A DNA stretch of 64,000 bases from Otatea glauca. Lineage: Eukaryota > Streptophyta > Magnoliopsida > Poales > Poaceae. The stretch spans positions 5,633,760-5,697,759 of the forward strand of contig CM070727.1 in the NCBI GenBank assembly GCA_036346275.1, in the 5' to 3' direction. Under the pieces are notes generated by a model, which was given only the letters and a program-made list of their open reading frames with translations, searched no databases and was not told where the DNA came from. Positions 12,376 through 24,547 of the stretch are shown here, piece after piece (the first letter of the stretch is position 1; each line of letters starts with the position of its first letter). The translations under genes were made by a program, and so were the position numbers.

Positions 12376-12804
12376 CAACTAGAACCTAGAGAGCACAAGC
12401 ACCCACCCTCACAAGCGCTGAAGCATTTCCTATATTCAAGTACTAAAACAAATACCAAAGATAATGAAAAATCATTAGAAGTGGCGTTAACATTTGCCGT
12501 ACAGAGTTATTTGCACGGTAATTTAACTTGGGGCGGACGTAAAGTACACAAGACGATATATAGACAAATTGAAAAAGTAGATGACTGGCCGGGGTGTTTA
12601 CGGATTTTTTTTTCATTGGTTCATCATCTAATAGCACACGGAACTTTGTCCGCATAAATCAATATGAGATTTGCACGAGAGAGTCGCGCAGGACAGCTTA
12701 CCTCTCATATAACTCAAAGACAGACACCAAGATGTTACCTAAAAATTCTTGTAAAACAAAAAAAAAATCTCCTATATGTTGATCATCTGATGGAAGATGA
12801 CTAA

Positions 12805-15800
12805 TCAGTTGGCCAAGGTGTGGGGCGCGCAGCTATCGACCGTGCACGCCAGGACGTCCCTGTAGTCCCTGCTGATGCTGAAGGCGTCGTGCGCGGCGCC
12901 GTCGTCGCTGTGGATGAACTCGAACCGCAGCGTCGAGTGGTCGTGCGCGGTGAGCTTCACGTACCCGAAGCTCTCGTTCCGTGCCACGCTCCACTGCGGC
13001 CACGCCCCGCCGGCGTAGCTCCTCAGCTTCGCGCCGCCGGTGCCGGCCACGACGTGGATTGTCCCGCCCACCGTGCCGGAGTAGTAGCTCTGGTCCTTGG
13101 CCTTGTCGGTGCACGTGTTCTCGTAGACCGGGCAGGTCCGCTCGTAGTTGTGGACGTGGCCGTATATGGCGACGTCGACGCGATGCTTCTGCCACAGGCC
13201 CTGGAGGCTCCGCCCCATGGGCTCCGAGAAGGAGCCCTCCTGCGCGTAGTAGTCGTTGGACGAGTAGCCGAGCGGGCGGTGCGCCATGAACACCAGCCAC
13301 GGCTGGTGCTTGCGGTCCGCCGCCGCGAAGCATTTCTCCAGGAAAGCGTACTGCTCCGAGCCCGGCCTCCAGTCGTGCTCCGTGTCGCCGACGCAGAACC
13401 GGAACATGCCGTAGTCCGCCGCGTACCAGAACTTGCCCCTGTTCTCCGCTGGCACGTAGAAGTAGGTCTCCGCCGGCACGCCGCACTCGCCGTGGGAGTC
13501 GTTGCCGTTGTAGAAGCCCCCGGTGTCCTGGAACGTTCTCTCGTGGTTGCCACTGCATGAATAGCCGGGTCAGAATTAGCAGCTGAGAATATCTAGCTAG
13601 CAACTCACGCTATCGAGCTTCAGAGATTCAGAGGGAACTGATCCAACGAACGAACCTTGCGACCATGTACGGCACCTTCGAGGCGATCGGCTCGATCTGC
13701 GCGGTGAACTGATCCCACTGCGCGAGGAAGCCATTGGCGTAGGAGAGATCTCCTATGTGGAACACGGCGTCGTAGTTGGGCAGGTCCTTGATCAGCCGGT
13801 CAGTGGTCACTTGCGCCCCGGGTTGGAACCCGGCGAGCTCATTGCTTCCATCACTTTGCCCCTGCCCAGAAAGAAAACCTCGGTTACTACAGTGGAAATT
13901 TGCATCTGTACATGCCTACGACAAGTCAAGATTAATTCTGAGCACACACAATTACAGACCTATGCTGTTCAATACAGAAATTGAGCGGGCATTGCAATGC
14001 GCCTCTTTCTAGATGCCAAAAATTTAAGGAAGAAATCAATTATTTGAAACCACTACGTGAAACCGGATTAATATGTTATTTGAATTTGGGGTCAAATGTC
14101 TTAGTTTCGTAGTTCGGGTGCTGGACAAACTTTCGAGCAAAATTTAGGGTTTTATACATACTTTTTTTTAGAAAAAAATAAAAGGTGGATGTACAAACTT
14201 TTGATACCTCAATACTATCTCACCATAAATTTTTGTATTTCTCAATAATGGTAAAAAGTCTCGCTTATACATTGTCATTAAGGGATAAATCTGCACAATT
14301 TTGTTTAGATTCTTACAACTTACAAGTCCCATGTCGCCGAAGACGACCACTCGCTGGAGCGAGGCTTGCCCCGGGAAAGGTGACGCACGGAAGATGGAGG
14401 ACTTGCCCCACACCACGGTTCCGTCCTGTAGCTCGTGCCCAATCTGATAAACATACCTAAACAGCAGCACGAAAAATTTGGGTATGAAAAGAAAATTAGG
14501 CCCTGAACGAGAAGTGAAATATTTGTTCTGCACTCTGCAGTGCGTTGTCAGTGTTCATACTCCCTGTTTGGCCACAAGTCCTTCAGGAACACTGTGTGGA
14601 TGAAACCCGGATCTCTGTAACCTTCCGCACTAGCCGGTTTACCTGCAGCAATTATTATTAGAAGTAAAACAGCGTCAAATCACTACCTTACAATTCAGAG
14701 CGTTTTTACCATGGGCACAATTTTTTTTCAGACACGATATGAATACAATTTTTAAGCACTATTTGTTTTAGAACTGTACCGCACATATGCCTTTGTGTAA
14801 AGGTGAGGGTGCCAGCAGGCGTCCGTTTGGGGTTCTCCTCGCCCTTCATTCTCCACTCCACAAAGGGATACGCCTCCTCGATGTTGTAACCGCTTGTCCA
14901 GGTCACAGCTATCTGTATGCAATAATCTTTATTTTCATCTTTATCTTCACTAATATATAACTACGAATTAGTGACGGTCGTCTGTCTTTCCTCCCCTCTC
15001 TTTAAGAAAAGAAGAGTGTCAGCTTATAGCTCGTAGACTACGACACGCTTCCCCGCCTCTTAGGAATAAAAGGGAAACCAACAGCGCCCCTCTCTTTCCA
15101 GCCACACCCGCTCCCCCGGCCTAGTCATTTCTCACTTCTCCCTCTCCGTGACAACTCAAGAGTGTAATTTTATTTTTATAAATTCATGACATGATTTGAT
15201 TATTTGGATTAAAAATATGTTTTTGCTGCAAAGCGCGGACATTTAACTAGTCGCATTAAAAGTAGAATTATACATGCACAAAAAAGCATCCGCACAGTAT
15301 ACTCGGTTTAAGTACTTGATTAGGTCACCTCATTCCATTCTTTTCCCTGAGATATACGTGGGAAAACGGGAGCTTTCGGGTTCGCGAAAGAGATCTTGTT
15401 TGAGACCGCGATAAGTTTAGGCTGCAAAACCATAACGCCATATCAAATTAGCCTTAATTTTTCCTGCATTATTAATTATCATTGTGGATCGACCACCATG
15501 GATTGAAAAATTGAACTTACAATGTCCTTGCCACCGGAAAAGAGCCCGAAGGCGTAGTCGTACCGCTGGTTGATCACGAGAAAGCTGGTGTTGCCGCTGC
15601 CGGTTCTCAGGAAATTCGGCGAGTAATTGGCAAATTTATACTGAAATCGACACCAACACAATCGAGGTGAGTGAGATACGTATTAATCTACACAAAAACT
15701 GCTGCATTGTTATATATTACAATATGGCGTCTCTTCTTGCCACTTGATGACCTTAATGGGAGCCTTGGGTAACCCTGCAGGTGCGTCTTGCCCTGCTGCA

Positions 15801-16370
15801 TTGGTGCTGCTCGGGCTGCCCCCAACGCTCAAACTGCAGCATCATCGCAGATGGATCATCAGATTGCATGGACAAGTCAGCAAACAAGCAGGAGTAGTAA
15901 TTAGGGAACTTCATCCCTTGACAACGGAGCTAGCTAATGATCGATCGATCTTGAGATGTTTAAGCGTATGAACGTACTCGAAATCGGCAGGAGAGAAGAG
16001 ACCGATCCAGTGATCCGAGGTGGCCGCCGGCGTGGTGAAGTTGACGATCACCCATGCAGAATCCTCTCCCTGCCATCGAGTAAAACAACACGGCTCCAGG
16101 CATCAGCATTACATGGATTAATCATGTACGTACGTAACGCGTCGTGTAGGTTGTATATGTACTCACGTTCTTGCCGAGCACCTCGGGCGAGGCGTGGATG
16201 ACCGACGCGGAGTCCATGGCGACCAGCGCGGCGTACATGTTTAGCGTCGACAGCGGCTGGATGTTGTCCAGCGTCGAGTCCTCCACCGTGATGGCCGCGG
16301 CGGTGGTCATCAGCACGGCTGCGGCGACCGCGGCCGCCATGAACAGCGACGGGAGCACGCTTGCTCCCAT
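12805..16370 (-). CDS. PAP: Purple acid phosphatase paralogue, 10 exons
   Basis: Exons, from the 5' end: 16370-16167, 16069-15978, 15833-15752, 15640-15521, 15421-15329, 14912-14780, 14642-14561, 14456-14324, 13861-13656, 13552-12805, giving 630 aa. Exon sizes match the + strand paralogue for exons 2, 4, 5, 7, 8 and 9. The last exon fuses what are exons 10-12 there, so two introns are absent. The protein has a hydrophobic leader (MAAAVAAAVLMTTAAA), the N-terminal domain, and all metal-ligand blocks: VVVFGDMG, HIGDLSYANG, SGNHER, FMAHRPLGY and IYGHVHNYER. It is a likely secreted phosphatase of the same subgroup, with an intact reading frame. The start was chosen for its leader and a TATA box about 85 bp upstream. 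The codons of its last exon are strikingly GC-rich, so long spurious frames appear on the other strand. Confidence 0.92.
14938..15250 (+). mobile_element. Helitron-like insertion in PAP intron
   Basis: The segment starts TCTTTATCTTCACTAATATA after an A and ends ...CATTTAACTAG before a T, fitting Helitron rules (5' TC, 3' CTRR, A/T target, no TSD). A short stem can form from TTTGCTGCAAA near the 3' end. It lies in the intron between exons 5 and 6 of the - strand phosphatase and has a relative in reverse orientation at about 10472-10707. No coding capacity. Confidence 0.55.
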
Positions 16371-16451
16371 CTTCTCTGGCTACCAACGACAATGCTCAAC
16401 GGAAAGAGAGATGGCACGACGAATTAGGGAATTAAGGAAGGAGGTTGAGAG

Positions 16452-16457
16452 TTTATA
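16452..16457 (-). promoter_or_regulatory. TATA box of the - strand PAP gene
   Basis: TATAAA on the - strand lies about 82 nt upstream of the ATG at 16370, a spacing that would leave a 5' UTR of roughly 50 nt. Assigned from motif and distance. Confidence 0.55.
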
Positions 16458-16689
16458 GGGAGTGTTCAGCTGACTCGTGACGACCATAGACACGTTTCAA
16501 ATCAAAGGATAAAAATAGAAAAAAAAGGAGTTATGCTATCACGAGAGTTTGGATATTTTCATGTCGTAGCCACGTAGGAAATCTGCTAATTAAGTTTACA
16601 GAGAAATTTCTTGCTTTGGATATCTGCTTAGTTCGTTTGAATGCAAGGGAAGCAGATATCTCGAGAAGATGTTACGATTCAAAAACAGA

Positions 16690-16850
16690 AGAGAAGTGCT
16701 TTCATGCTTTTCCTTTTAACAGTTCTATAAATATTAAAGAATGAATGAATGATAGACGGTGATTACTTACCCTTTCGTTTGTTTTAAAATTTGTGCAATT
16801 TGTATTGGAAGGGAAAGCATTGTAGCATGGCTCAAAATAAAAACCTCGCT
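16690..16850 (+). repeat. Dispersed repeat, copy 1
   Basis: A block with AAATATTAAAGAATGAATGA, GGTGATTACTTACC and TTTGTATTGGAAGGGAAAGC recurs at about 19715-19835 and, inverted, at about 62915-63016. It is non-coding and I do not recognise the family. Confidence 0.6.
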
Positions 16851-16899
16851 GCATTCTTTTTTTTGAAAAAAAAAACCTCGTTGCAATTAAGCGTGGAAT

Positions 16900-19600
16900 C
16901 TGTCCGCCGTCCCATACACCTCTGTGGGCCAAACGGAAACATGTGTTATTCCAAAGGTCCTTCCTGCAAACATCCTTGGCCCATCCCATTCCCACCCACC
17001 TTCATCGGCACTGCACAAGCTATCCTCGTCGGATAATATATGATAATTAGAGGGTTCCATGTGCAAAACTCCCGAATCCACCTCCTCCCCCGCCTTGATC
17101 TGTGCCCGCCACCTCGTACTGTCGTACACGCCCCCCCCCACCCTATCGTCTTCTCTCCGAGGATTGAAATCTCGTTTTCGCTTGAAATCTTGGAGTTGTT
17201 CGAAGAACGAAATTTTAGTGAGATCTCAAAATTTCGGACGAAACACAAAAACGGAATTTCAAATCCGTTTTTTTCAACCGGTAAAACCGAGATTTCGGCC
17301 AAATTTGCCGATATCTCGGCTAAACTGGACAGAGCGAAATCCGTTCAAAACGAAGTCAATTTTTTTAAAAAAATTTCCTGACACATTGATAATATTGTTA
17401 TAAAAATTTTAGATAATTATGAAGCTTTTGGAATTTTTTTAAAATTCAAACATTGCTATTGTCCTGATAAAACGCTGACCGGCGATTTTGAACTGAATGA
17501 AAAATGGGACAAACCACATTAGAAATGTTTGAATTCATTTTTGTGAATGATTCTGACATATCACTAATCTTTCCATAAAAATTTCAAGCGATGGTGAAGC
17601 TCGAGGGATTTTTAAAAATTCATAAAGTGGTGATATCCGGATGTAAAATGTTTGAAAGTATGTTACAAAATAATGAAATTTTGATTGGATGTTCATGATG
17701 CATCATTAATCTTGCTAGAAATTTTTTATATGATTATAAATCCGTGAAGTTAGAAATTTCGACAGCATTTTGACTGAAATTCGGATTTTGAGTCACAATT
17801 GGGAACAGTAAATGTATATTTGCTTGACAATTAATAGGCATGACATAAAATTGATACATATGACAAATTATCACATATTTGCATCCCATATCTACAAGTA
17901 GAAGTACGCCTGTGGTGCAAACTCCACCTCCTCGTTATCGACAATGACCTCGTGATACCTCCTCTCGTGCAGTTGCTTGTATTCTTCTCAAGTCATGTTC
18001 CGCGGTAGATAGGCAGGTTTCCAATGTTCACAATGAGCCATCCAGCCGCTATAATTCTCTAACGGTGAAGGTACCTGACAGATGTGTGTCGTGCGTACGA
18101 ATTGGCGTATAGATCAGTGTAGTCAAATGGCAAAGAGATGCTCGATCCGTCAAAATTCTGTCTGTAAACGTACCCACTCTGATCCCATCCATAAGGCATC
18201 GAACCGTACCCACTATGCTCAGTTGGGAAGCCCAAATGGCTAGAAGACTTGTTGCTACACCATGAGCCTACGTCATCCTGTGGCTGTGCTGCCTGCCAGT
18301 AGCATTGCATGCTGCATTATGCAACTACTCACTAATCCGGCCTACAAATACACATATGCGATAAATATATACACAAATTCGGCAATAGATACTGAGATAT
18401 CACCCAAAATACATGAGATTTCGGTTGGGAAAAGAATTTTTTGTCACCTCAAAATATTCTGCACATGCCGAAATCTCGGTAAAATGGTCTGAGATCTCGG
18501 TTCCACCATCCGAGATTTCGCTCCCCGAAAATCTGCCAGAGTGAGCCGGATTTTGGGCGAAGTAGGGTGGCAATAGAGGAGGTGACCATGAGCTTCGGCT
18601 AGAGCTTCTGTGTGCAAATGGGTAAAGTGTGAGGACTGAGGAGTGAATGAATGAGTATAGTGTGTACTAAAGTAAGTAGGTTTGAATGACATAGATAAAT
18701 AAATTAATTCCTCAATATTGTTAAGCAACATGAGCTTTAGCCTAGTGGTAAGATAGAAACATTTAAATAGCAGGTCTAGGGTTCTAGTCACAACCATAGC
18801 GTTTTTTTTGCATAGTTCTAAGGACGCAAAAAATTTGAAATTTTTTGTGGATAGTACTGAAGCATCCATAATATTTCCATAAAAATTTTAGATCATGATC
18901 AAACCTAAAAAATTCCCAAAAAATTTGACAGTGCTACTTCACACTTTTCGGACTTTAGAGCGCATGCTGGTAGAGTTTACAATTTTTCATTGACCAACCA
19001 AAACAGATTTTAATTTTTCGAAACTTCTAGACAAAGGTTCTGAGGAAATTCTTAATCTCTCCTAAAAATTTTAGGTCATGATCAAACTGGAAAAAAATTA
19101 TAAAATTTTAACACGGTTACTACCTCATTTATGCTCATTCTGTTTTTATTTTTTATTTTTTAAATATAACAAATCAACTTAAAATATTTTGAATTTTTTT
19201 ATGTGTGCTCCTACATTTGTTAGGATGGTACCATAATTTTTTCATAGCACGATAAAGCTTGTTTTATAAAAATCTGTAAGTGTTTCTGTCAAAATTTTAA
19301 AATATCTAAAAAAATGGTTTTTCGTTAAATTCTCATGGAAGATCACTTTTTTGAGGGTTTTTGACCTAGATCCGGTAAAATCCGATCATCAAACCTGAAT
19401 TTCCGGCTCAAAAAACCGATATTCCGGGCGAAAAGAGCGAGATCTCCCCAAGGAAAACCATATTACTGTAGCAATACAATTTTTTTGAATTTTTCAATTC
19501 GGTCGGCATTCCTACTATTCGTCCAGGTCCGAAAACCGTGATTTCTAACCTTGCTTCTCTCCACCTGCCTTGTTGGTTTGGTCAACCTAGATAGTGAGAA
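16900..19600 (-). mobile_element. Degenerate transposable element of unknown class
   Basis: Both ends are rich in degenerate CGAGATTTCGG-like motifs, and the same sequence type recurs at about 43390-44060. On the - strand, about 18310-17890 reads as a decayed Tyr/Ser/Gly-rich C-terminal exon (GYGSMPYGWDQSGYVYRQNF; later EEYKQLHERRYHEVIVDNEE and a terminal ...AYFYL stop) interrupted by at least one in-frame stop. That composition resembles C-terminal tails of plant transposase-like proteins, but I cannot name it. Boundaries are approximate. Confidence 0.4.
18720..18812 (+). mobile_element. SINE-like tRNA-derived head
   Basis: TAGCCTAGTGGTAAG looks like a pol III A box. About 40 nt later GGTTCTAGTCAC looks like a B box, followed by a T run at about 18802-18809. 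This is the layout of a short plant SINE head. No TSD was identified. It does not fold as a functional tRNA by eye. Confidence 0.45.
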
Positions 19601-19714
19601 GTCAAGTTGGACAAATGCCATTTTCTGTCCTCGATCGGTCGGCTCATATAAGTACTAGGAATTCAGTACAATGATCAGGTCGTTCGTCTTTCATGAACAA
19701 AATATGAGATACGT

Positions 19715-19835
19715 TTCTTTTTTTAAATTGTACAAATATTAAAGATGAATAAAAAGTAGAAGGTGATTATTTATCTCTTTGTTCACTTCTAGATTTATGC
19801 AAATTGTATTGAAAGAGAAAGCATAAAAACACTGC
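19715..19835 (+). repeat. Dispersed repeat, copy 2
   Basis: Shares AAATATTAAAGATGAATAAA, GGTGATTATTTATC, TTGTATTGAAAGAGAAAGC and a following ACACTG with the blocks at 16690 and 62915. Non-coding; flanks differ between copies. Confidence 0.6.
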
Positions 19836-20211
19836 TCCAAAAATATTAGTGCGAGCTCACATGCATGTACTAGAAGCCTTGACTTAAGCCCTCTCACGTA
19901 CTTTTTATTTTTTATAAAAATAGCTTACTCCTCGACCGTGAAAACTGTCAGCTCAGATAGCTAGCCCTACAGCACCTTGCCAACCACAACAGCAGCACTA
20001 AGCCTGCCGGTGAGGTGACGCATTCCCCCGGCTCACCAGCAACACGAAATTTCTATATTCCAAACATGTATGAACGGATATTAATGGTTTATACTATTTT
20101 TTTTATAATTTTCTCCATTGTGGTGTGGCTGTGTGACGATGCTATCGAATGAAAGTTTTGGGATCTGTACCCGGGGATTCAATTCCAGAATAATGAGCTG
20201 ATCGATTTTTT

Positions 20212-20340
20212 TTTTATATATAAAAAGCCGAAACGAAAGGAAGTGAAATTCTGCTTATGTTTTGGACTGGACCAGTATCCAGATCCAATACAAAGTCTTA
20301 CGAAGAAATCCAATCCGCCTCGGCCCAAGGCCCGGAAAGC
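20212..20340 (+). promoter_or_regulatory. Proteasome gene core promoter: TATA and GGCCCA motifs
   Basis: TTTATATATAAAAAGCC at about 20212-20228 supplies a TATA box. Further down, at about 20318-20336, GGCCCAAGGCCC resembles the site II/telo-box-associated GGCCCA motifs common at plant housekeeping and proteasome promoters. The ATG follows at 20473. Motif-based call. Confidence 0.4.
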
Positions 20341-20472
20341 CTTATGCAGTTATACCGAGCTCAAAATGGGAGACGAAACGTAACGAGGCATTCCCTGCTC
20401 CGCTTCGCCTTCCAGACTCCCAGCCCCGGCGACTCCACCTCCCCGAACAGCCCACCCACTCCGACCACCGCC

Positions 20473-23400
20473 ATGTCGAGGCGCGGCGACTGGGTTTACG
20501 AGAACAACGGCGGGTAGGCGCCATCTTCCCATATCCTTCGCCGCTGCCCCCCTCCCAGCCGCCGTCGTCTTACATCTCTAACGAGGTGCGGTTTGGTGGT
20601 GCAGGACCTGCGTGGCCATCGCCGGTGCAGACTACTGCGTCGTCGCCGCCGACACCCGCCTCTCCGTCGGATACAACATCCTCACGCGCGACCACTCGAA
20701 GATATGCGAGCTGTAAGTCCCCACCGAATTGCGCGCGCCTCGATCTGCCCTCCTGGGGCTTAGGGTTTGTTGATTGAGAGGCCGTGTGCGTTTTTGGTGT
20801 ACCGGAGATTCGAATTGGTTGGTGGAGAGGTGGGAATTTAGTTCCGCCCTTGGTTGATTTAGCTAGGGTTTGGTGGTGGAGGCTTGGGATTTAATTTGGG
20901 TAAAACACCTTACTTTTCATAAGATTTGTTGCGGAAATTCCTGCCTATCTCAGTGTTCTTAATGTAAACGATATAGTTTGATGGGATTGCTATTGTGATA
21001 CGATCTGCAGTCCGTCAATGTCCTGGCCTTAAACAAGGTTGAGCAGATGCGCTCATGTGTTCATTCCTAGCGTAAGCTCATCTTTTGTTTGTGTTTGCTC
21101 TCATGCTAGCATATAGGATTCTAGGACAGATTGTCTTAAGCCTAGAACCGTTTGTGTTCCGGCCTGCGTCGATATGGAATTGTTCTTACTGAAGTAGAGG
21201 GTTGGTTGTGCCAATTTAGTAAGGTATTAATAGAAACAGACGAAATGTAAGGATGGCATTTAGGTTTACCACGATAATGGTCAGATTGCTCCATTTCTGT
21301 ACCTTGCATTTGTAAAGTTTACATTGAGCTTTAACATCTTTTAGATTACTGAATAGTATGCATCTTGTTGGGATTGTGTTAAATTGGTTCCTGGTAACAT
21401 CTGTTTCCATCACACCAGGCGATTTGGGCTTATTTTTGCCCTATTGGTCTGAAAATATTTGGTATGTAAAGTTCCACAATTGTTTCTTTTGTTTCATATG
21501 GCACAGGTTGCTTTAAATTGAGCTTTCTCCATATTTTTTACTAATGTAAAAATATAAAGTGAGCTTTTGTGAAAGGGTAGTGTATAAAGCAGTATATATA
21601 ACTTACCATTGATGACTTTACTTGGTTGAATTTTTCTGTGTGCTCAATTCTATTGTGAATCTGTTCCAATACAACCCCGCTACTGTGATATTACTTGCAC
21701 TTGGTATTTTCCTCTAGTTTCAAATTTGTTTTAAAGAGCCTGTTCTGCAAAGTTATTTTGTTGCCTGATAATTTTCCCATCTAAAATACGTAATTAAGTC
21801 TAGTCAGTGATATACACAGCGGTAATCTTTTGTTTTGCATGGTTAGTGTATGATTGTAAGCAGACATATGGAGGTATTGTAAGAACACATTTTTTAGGCT
21901 TATGTTATTGCCGTGCGATTACATTTATTTCTTCTTGCGTGGAAGTTACCAATGTTTGACCACGTTCTGTCACAAAGACATATTTGTCAGCTGACATTTT
22001 TTTACCTTCATATATTTCAATATGCTGTTCATTTTAGTGTCGAAAATTAAAACATTATTTCTTCTTTATTTAGGGCAGAGAAATGCGTACTAGCATCTTC
22101 CGGCTTCCAAGGTGATATTAAAGCTCTACACAAGAACTTAGCTGCCAGAGAATTGGTAAAAGTTCACAACTCATGACTTCATCTAAGAGTTCCCTATATA
22201 CTTTCATGCAGTCCTTTTTTAGTGATACGGAGCAATTCTTTGATGGTTGCACAGTAATATTTTTTGTATCTTAACTTTGATTTGGACTTTTTATGGGGGT
22301 ATTAATTATTTGCGGCGATCTAAGTTATTTGAAGTTCTCAAAATTTCATGAGCTATATGGTTATACACTTATTCTGATACAATAAAGAAAAGTTGCTTGT
22401 TGTTTGAATACTGTTGCAGTGTTGCTGGCTCAGTTTCATAACAAAAGGCAGAGGAACTGGTTTATCATTACTTGCATCTTGCAACAGAAATGGTTTGTTG
22501 CCGTGCCTGGAGATCTGATGTTACTATGTTACTTCTCATCAGATATTTGTGTTTTGTAGCATGCCACTATAGCACCCCTTTCCCATGGGATGATGGGAAT
22601 GAGTTTGTTGTCTTGTACATTTAATTTGACAGATACAGACTTAAGACCTACCAATGTTTAGATTCTTGTGCCCTTTACTGGTAATAGCATGGCAGGCAGT
22701 ATTGTCATGTTCAGCAAAGATTGTAGCAACCCTTTTTTGTGTCTTCATTTGGGGGTCTAATCTTACCATATAGCACATGCAGTCAACCTATTTCCTTGCG
22801 TTCCTATCTGTTGTTATCTCGCTTCCCTTTTCTTTGTTTTTGGGCTTGGTATGTAGTGCTAACTCTGCCTGGCAATGTAACAGCTGTTTTGGCATCTTTT
22901 ACTACAACAGATAGTTCATCGTTTGTAGTGTATACACTTGGAGTGCACTGCAGTATCTCTTTTGCATATATTCAGTGTTAAGGCCGCTTTAAATTTATTC
23001 CTCAACTGTTCATGATGTACCAAACTATTGCTATCTAAATTATTGATATCATTTTGTTTCATTTGTTTCTGTAGCTATATCAGCACCAGCACAATAAAAG
23101 GATGAGCTGCCCTGCCATGGCACAACTGCTCTCCAATACCCTGTACTACAAGCGATTCTTCCCATATTATGCTTTCAATGTGCTTGGCGGGCTTGATAGC
23201 GAAGGTGTGACTTTCGTATTTGGTTTCTTCATTTTGGTGTCCTGCTTTACATTTTCTTTGAAACAGTATTCTCAAATATGCATGTATCATACTTGTGCAG
23301 GTAAAGGATGTGTTTTCACCTATGATGCTGTTGGGTCCTATGAGAGGACCGGTTACAGTGCTCAGGGAACAGGATCTACTTTGATCATGCCTGTGTTGGA

Positions 23401-23876
23401 CAATCAATTGAAATCACCTAGTCCACTGTTACTCCCTGCAAGAGTAAGCCCTCCAAAATTTTATATTTCTGTTGTCCTGCTAACAAATGCAAATTGATTG
23501 ATCTTATCCAATGATCATCTGGCTGACTAAGCCCTCAAGTTTATGTGCGACATATAGATCAGTTGTGATTTGGATAGCTCCAGTAGTCCTAAGAATCTCC
23601 CTAATGTGTGCAGGATGCTGTCACACCTTTGTCGGAGTCAGAGGCTGTCGATCTAGTCAAGGATGTGTTTGCATCCGCAACTGAGAGGGACATCTACACT
23701 GTATGTTGCACTCGCTTGGACTCTTTGTGTCCAAAGTTCCCTATCGTTTGTTTCAGTCATATTTGCCATTGTACTCATTCGCTAATCATAAAAAAATGCA
23801 GGGCGATAAGCTTGAGATTGTAGTCATTAACAAAGCTGGGAAGAAGCGCGAGTACATCGACCTGAGGAAGGACTAA
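20473..23876 (+). CDS. PBF1: 20S proteasome subunit beta type-1 (beta6, PBF1)
   Basis: Exons: 20473-20513, 20605-20712, 22074-22155, 23075-23204, 23301-23443, 23614-23700, 23802-23876. All introns are GT-AG with consistent phases, giving 221 aa, the usual length for plant PBF1. The Ntn-hydrolase fold begins at GGTCVAIAGADYCVVAADTR, followed by ILTRDHSKI, LASSGFQGD, GKGCVFTYDAVGSYER and a C-terminal KKREYIDLRKD. By homology it is the beta6 position of the 20S core, a structural subunit without the processed N-terminal catalytic threonine, acting in cytosol and nucleus. The start follows a short plant-type extension (MSRRGDWVYENN). Introns 2 (1.36 kb) and 3 (0.92 kb) are large and unremarkable. 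The frame is fully intact. Confidence 0.96.
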
Positions 23877-24500
23877 GTCGACGCGCTAGTTTTTCTACAG
23901 TTACCACAATTTGCTTCGAACATGTGCCCCAGGCTAGGGAATTATGTCAAAAGCTTAATACAAACGCTTGTGTTTGCTTGCTTCTGTACTGTACCAGGAT
24001 TCACCCTGCTTGCTTTGCTTAACAAATTGCTACTTTCATGAACACGAGATTGTGAGTCATTTATTGGCAGGCTCTTGATCTTAAACATTAAGCATGTGAG
24101 TCAAAACTAATTGAGATACTGAACAATGCATCAGGTAAATCTATCTTAGATATGAAGGCCCTGTTTACATGATGTTCGCTTGTTTGAATCGCTCTTACTA
24201 GTTAAGGAATGCCGAACTATGTCAGTGCATTGCGACATAACAGAGCGTGTTGGAGTCGATTGAACATCTCTTCAGAATGTTCGACTATGGATTCTTGCCA
24301 TAAAGAAAAAAGAGAATGTTTGATATGGCTGCATCCTCCCATTACAAGTTTAAACCATGTTTTCAAGTAGGTTTGATAAAAAAAGAAGAAGGTTTGATTC
24401 GTGTGAAAAAGGGCGAGTTAGGGAAAACATATCTACTACCATCCTACCCTCATACAGTCACTGACAAGTGGGCCATAGGCATAACCAAACTCACCTACCT
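23877..24500. other. Intergenic, PBF1 3' flank to RPE 5' flank
   Basis: No gene is visible. The left part is the PBF1 3' UTR and flank. The right part, just before 24548, is the only candidate upstream promoter for the epimerase locus and contains a TGGGCC motif near 24470. I see no clear TATA box. Confidence 0.5.
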
Positions 24501-24547
24501 AACCACCACCAATCGGAAGCATCAAGCCGCCACGCGGAGCAGGAGAC

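Larger units (their letters stand above)
8839..12804. other. Intergenic region between convergent PAP genes
   Basis: This is 4 kb of AT-rich DNA without a recognisable gene. It contains the 3' flank of the + strand phosphatase, a Helitron-like copy (about 10472-10707), a 123-bp direct repeat (11261-11383 and 11593-11714) and a long foldback element (about 11795-12375). The open frames here are short and match nothing I know. Confidence 0.7.

Noticed and set aside
12820..13603. Long open frames (246-256 aa) on the + strand and in a shifted - strand frame over the last PAP exon
   Set aside because: They overlap a clearly homologous phosphatase exon and arise from its extreme third-position GC content; the sequences are Arg/Ala/Val-rich with no family resemblance.
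18720..18812. Possible tRNA gene with A and B boxes
   Set aside because: No acceptor stem pairing or complete cloverleaf by eye; better explained as a SINE head.
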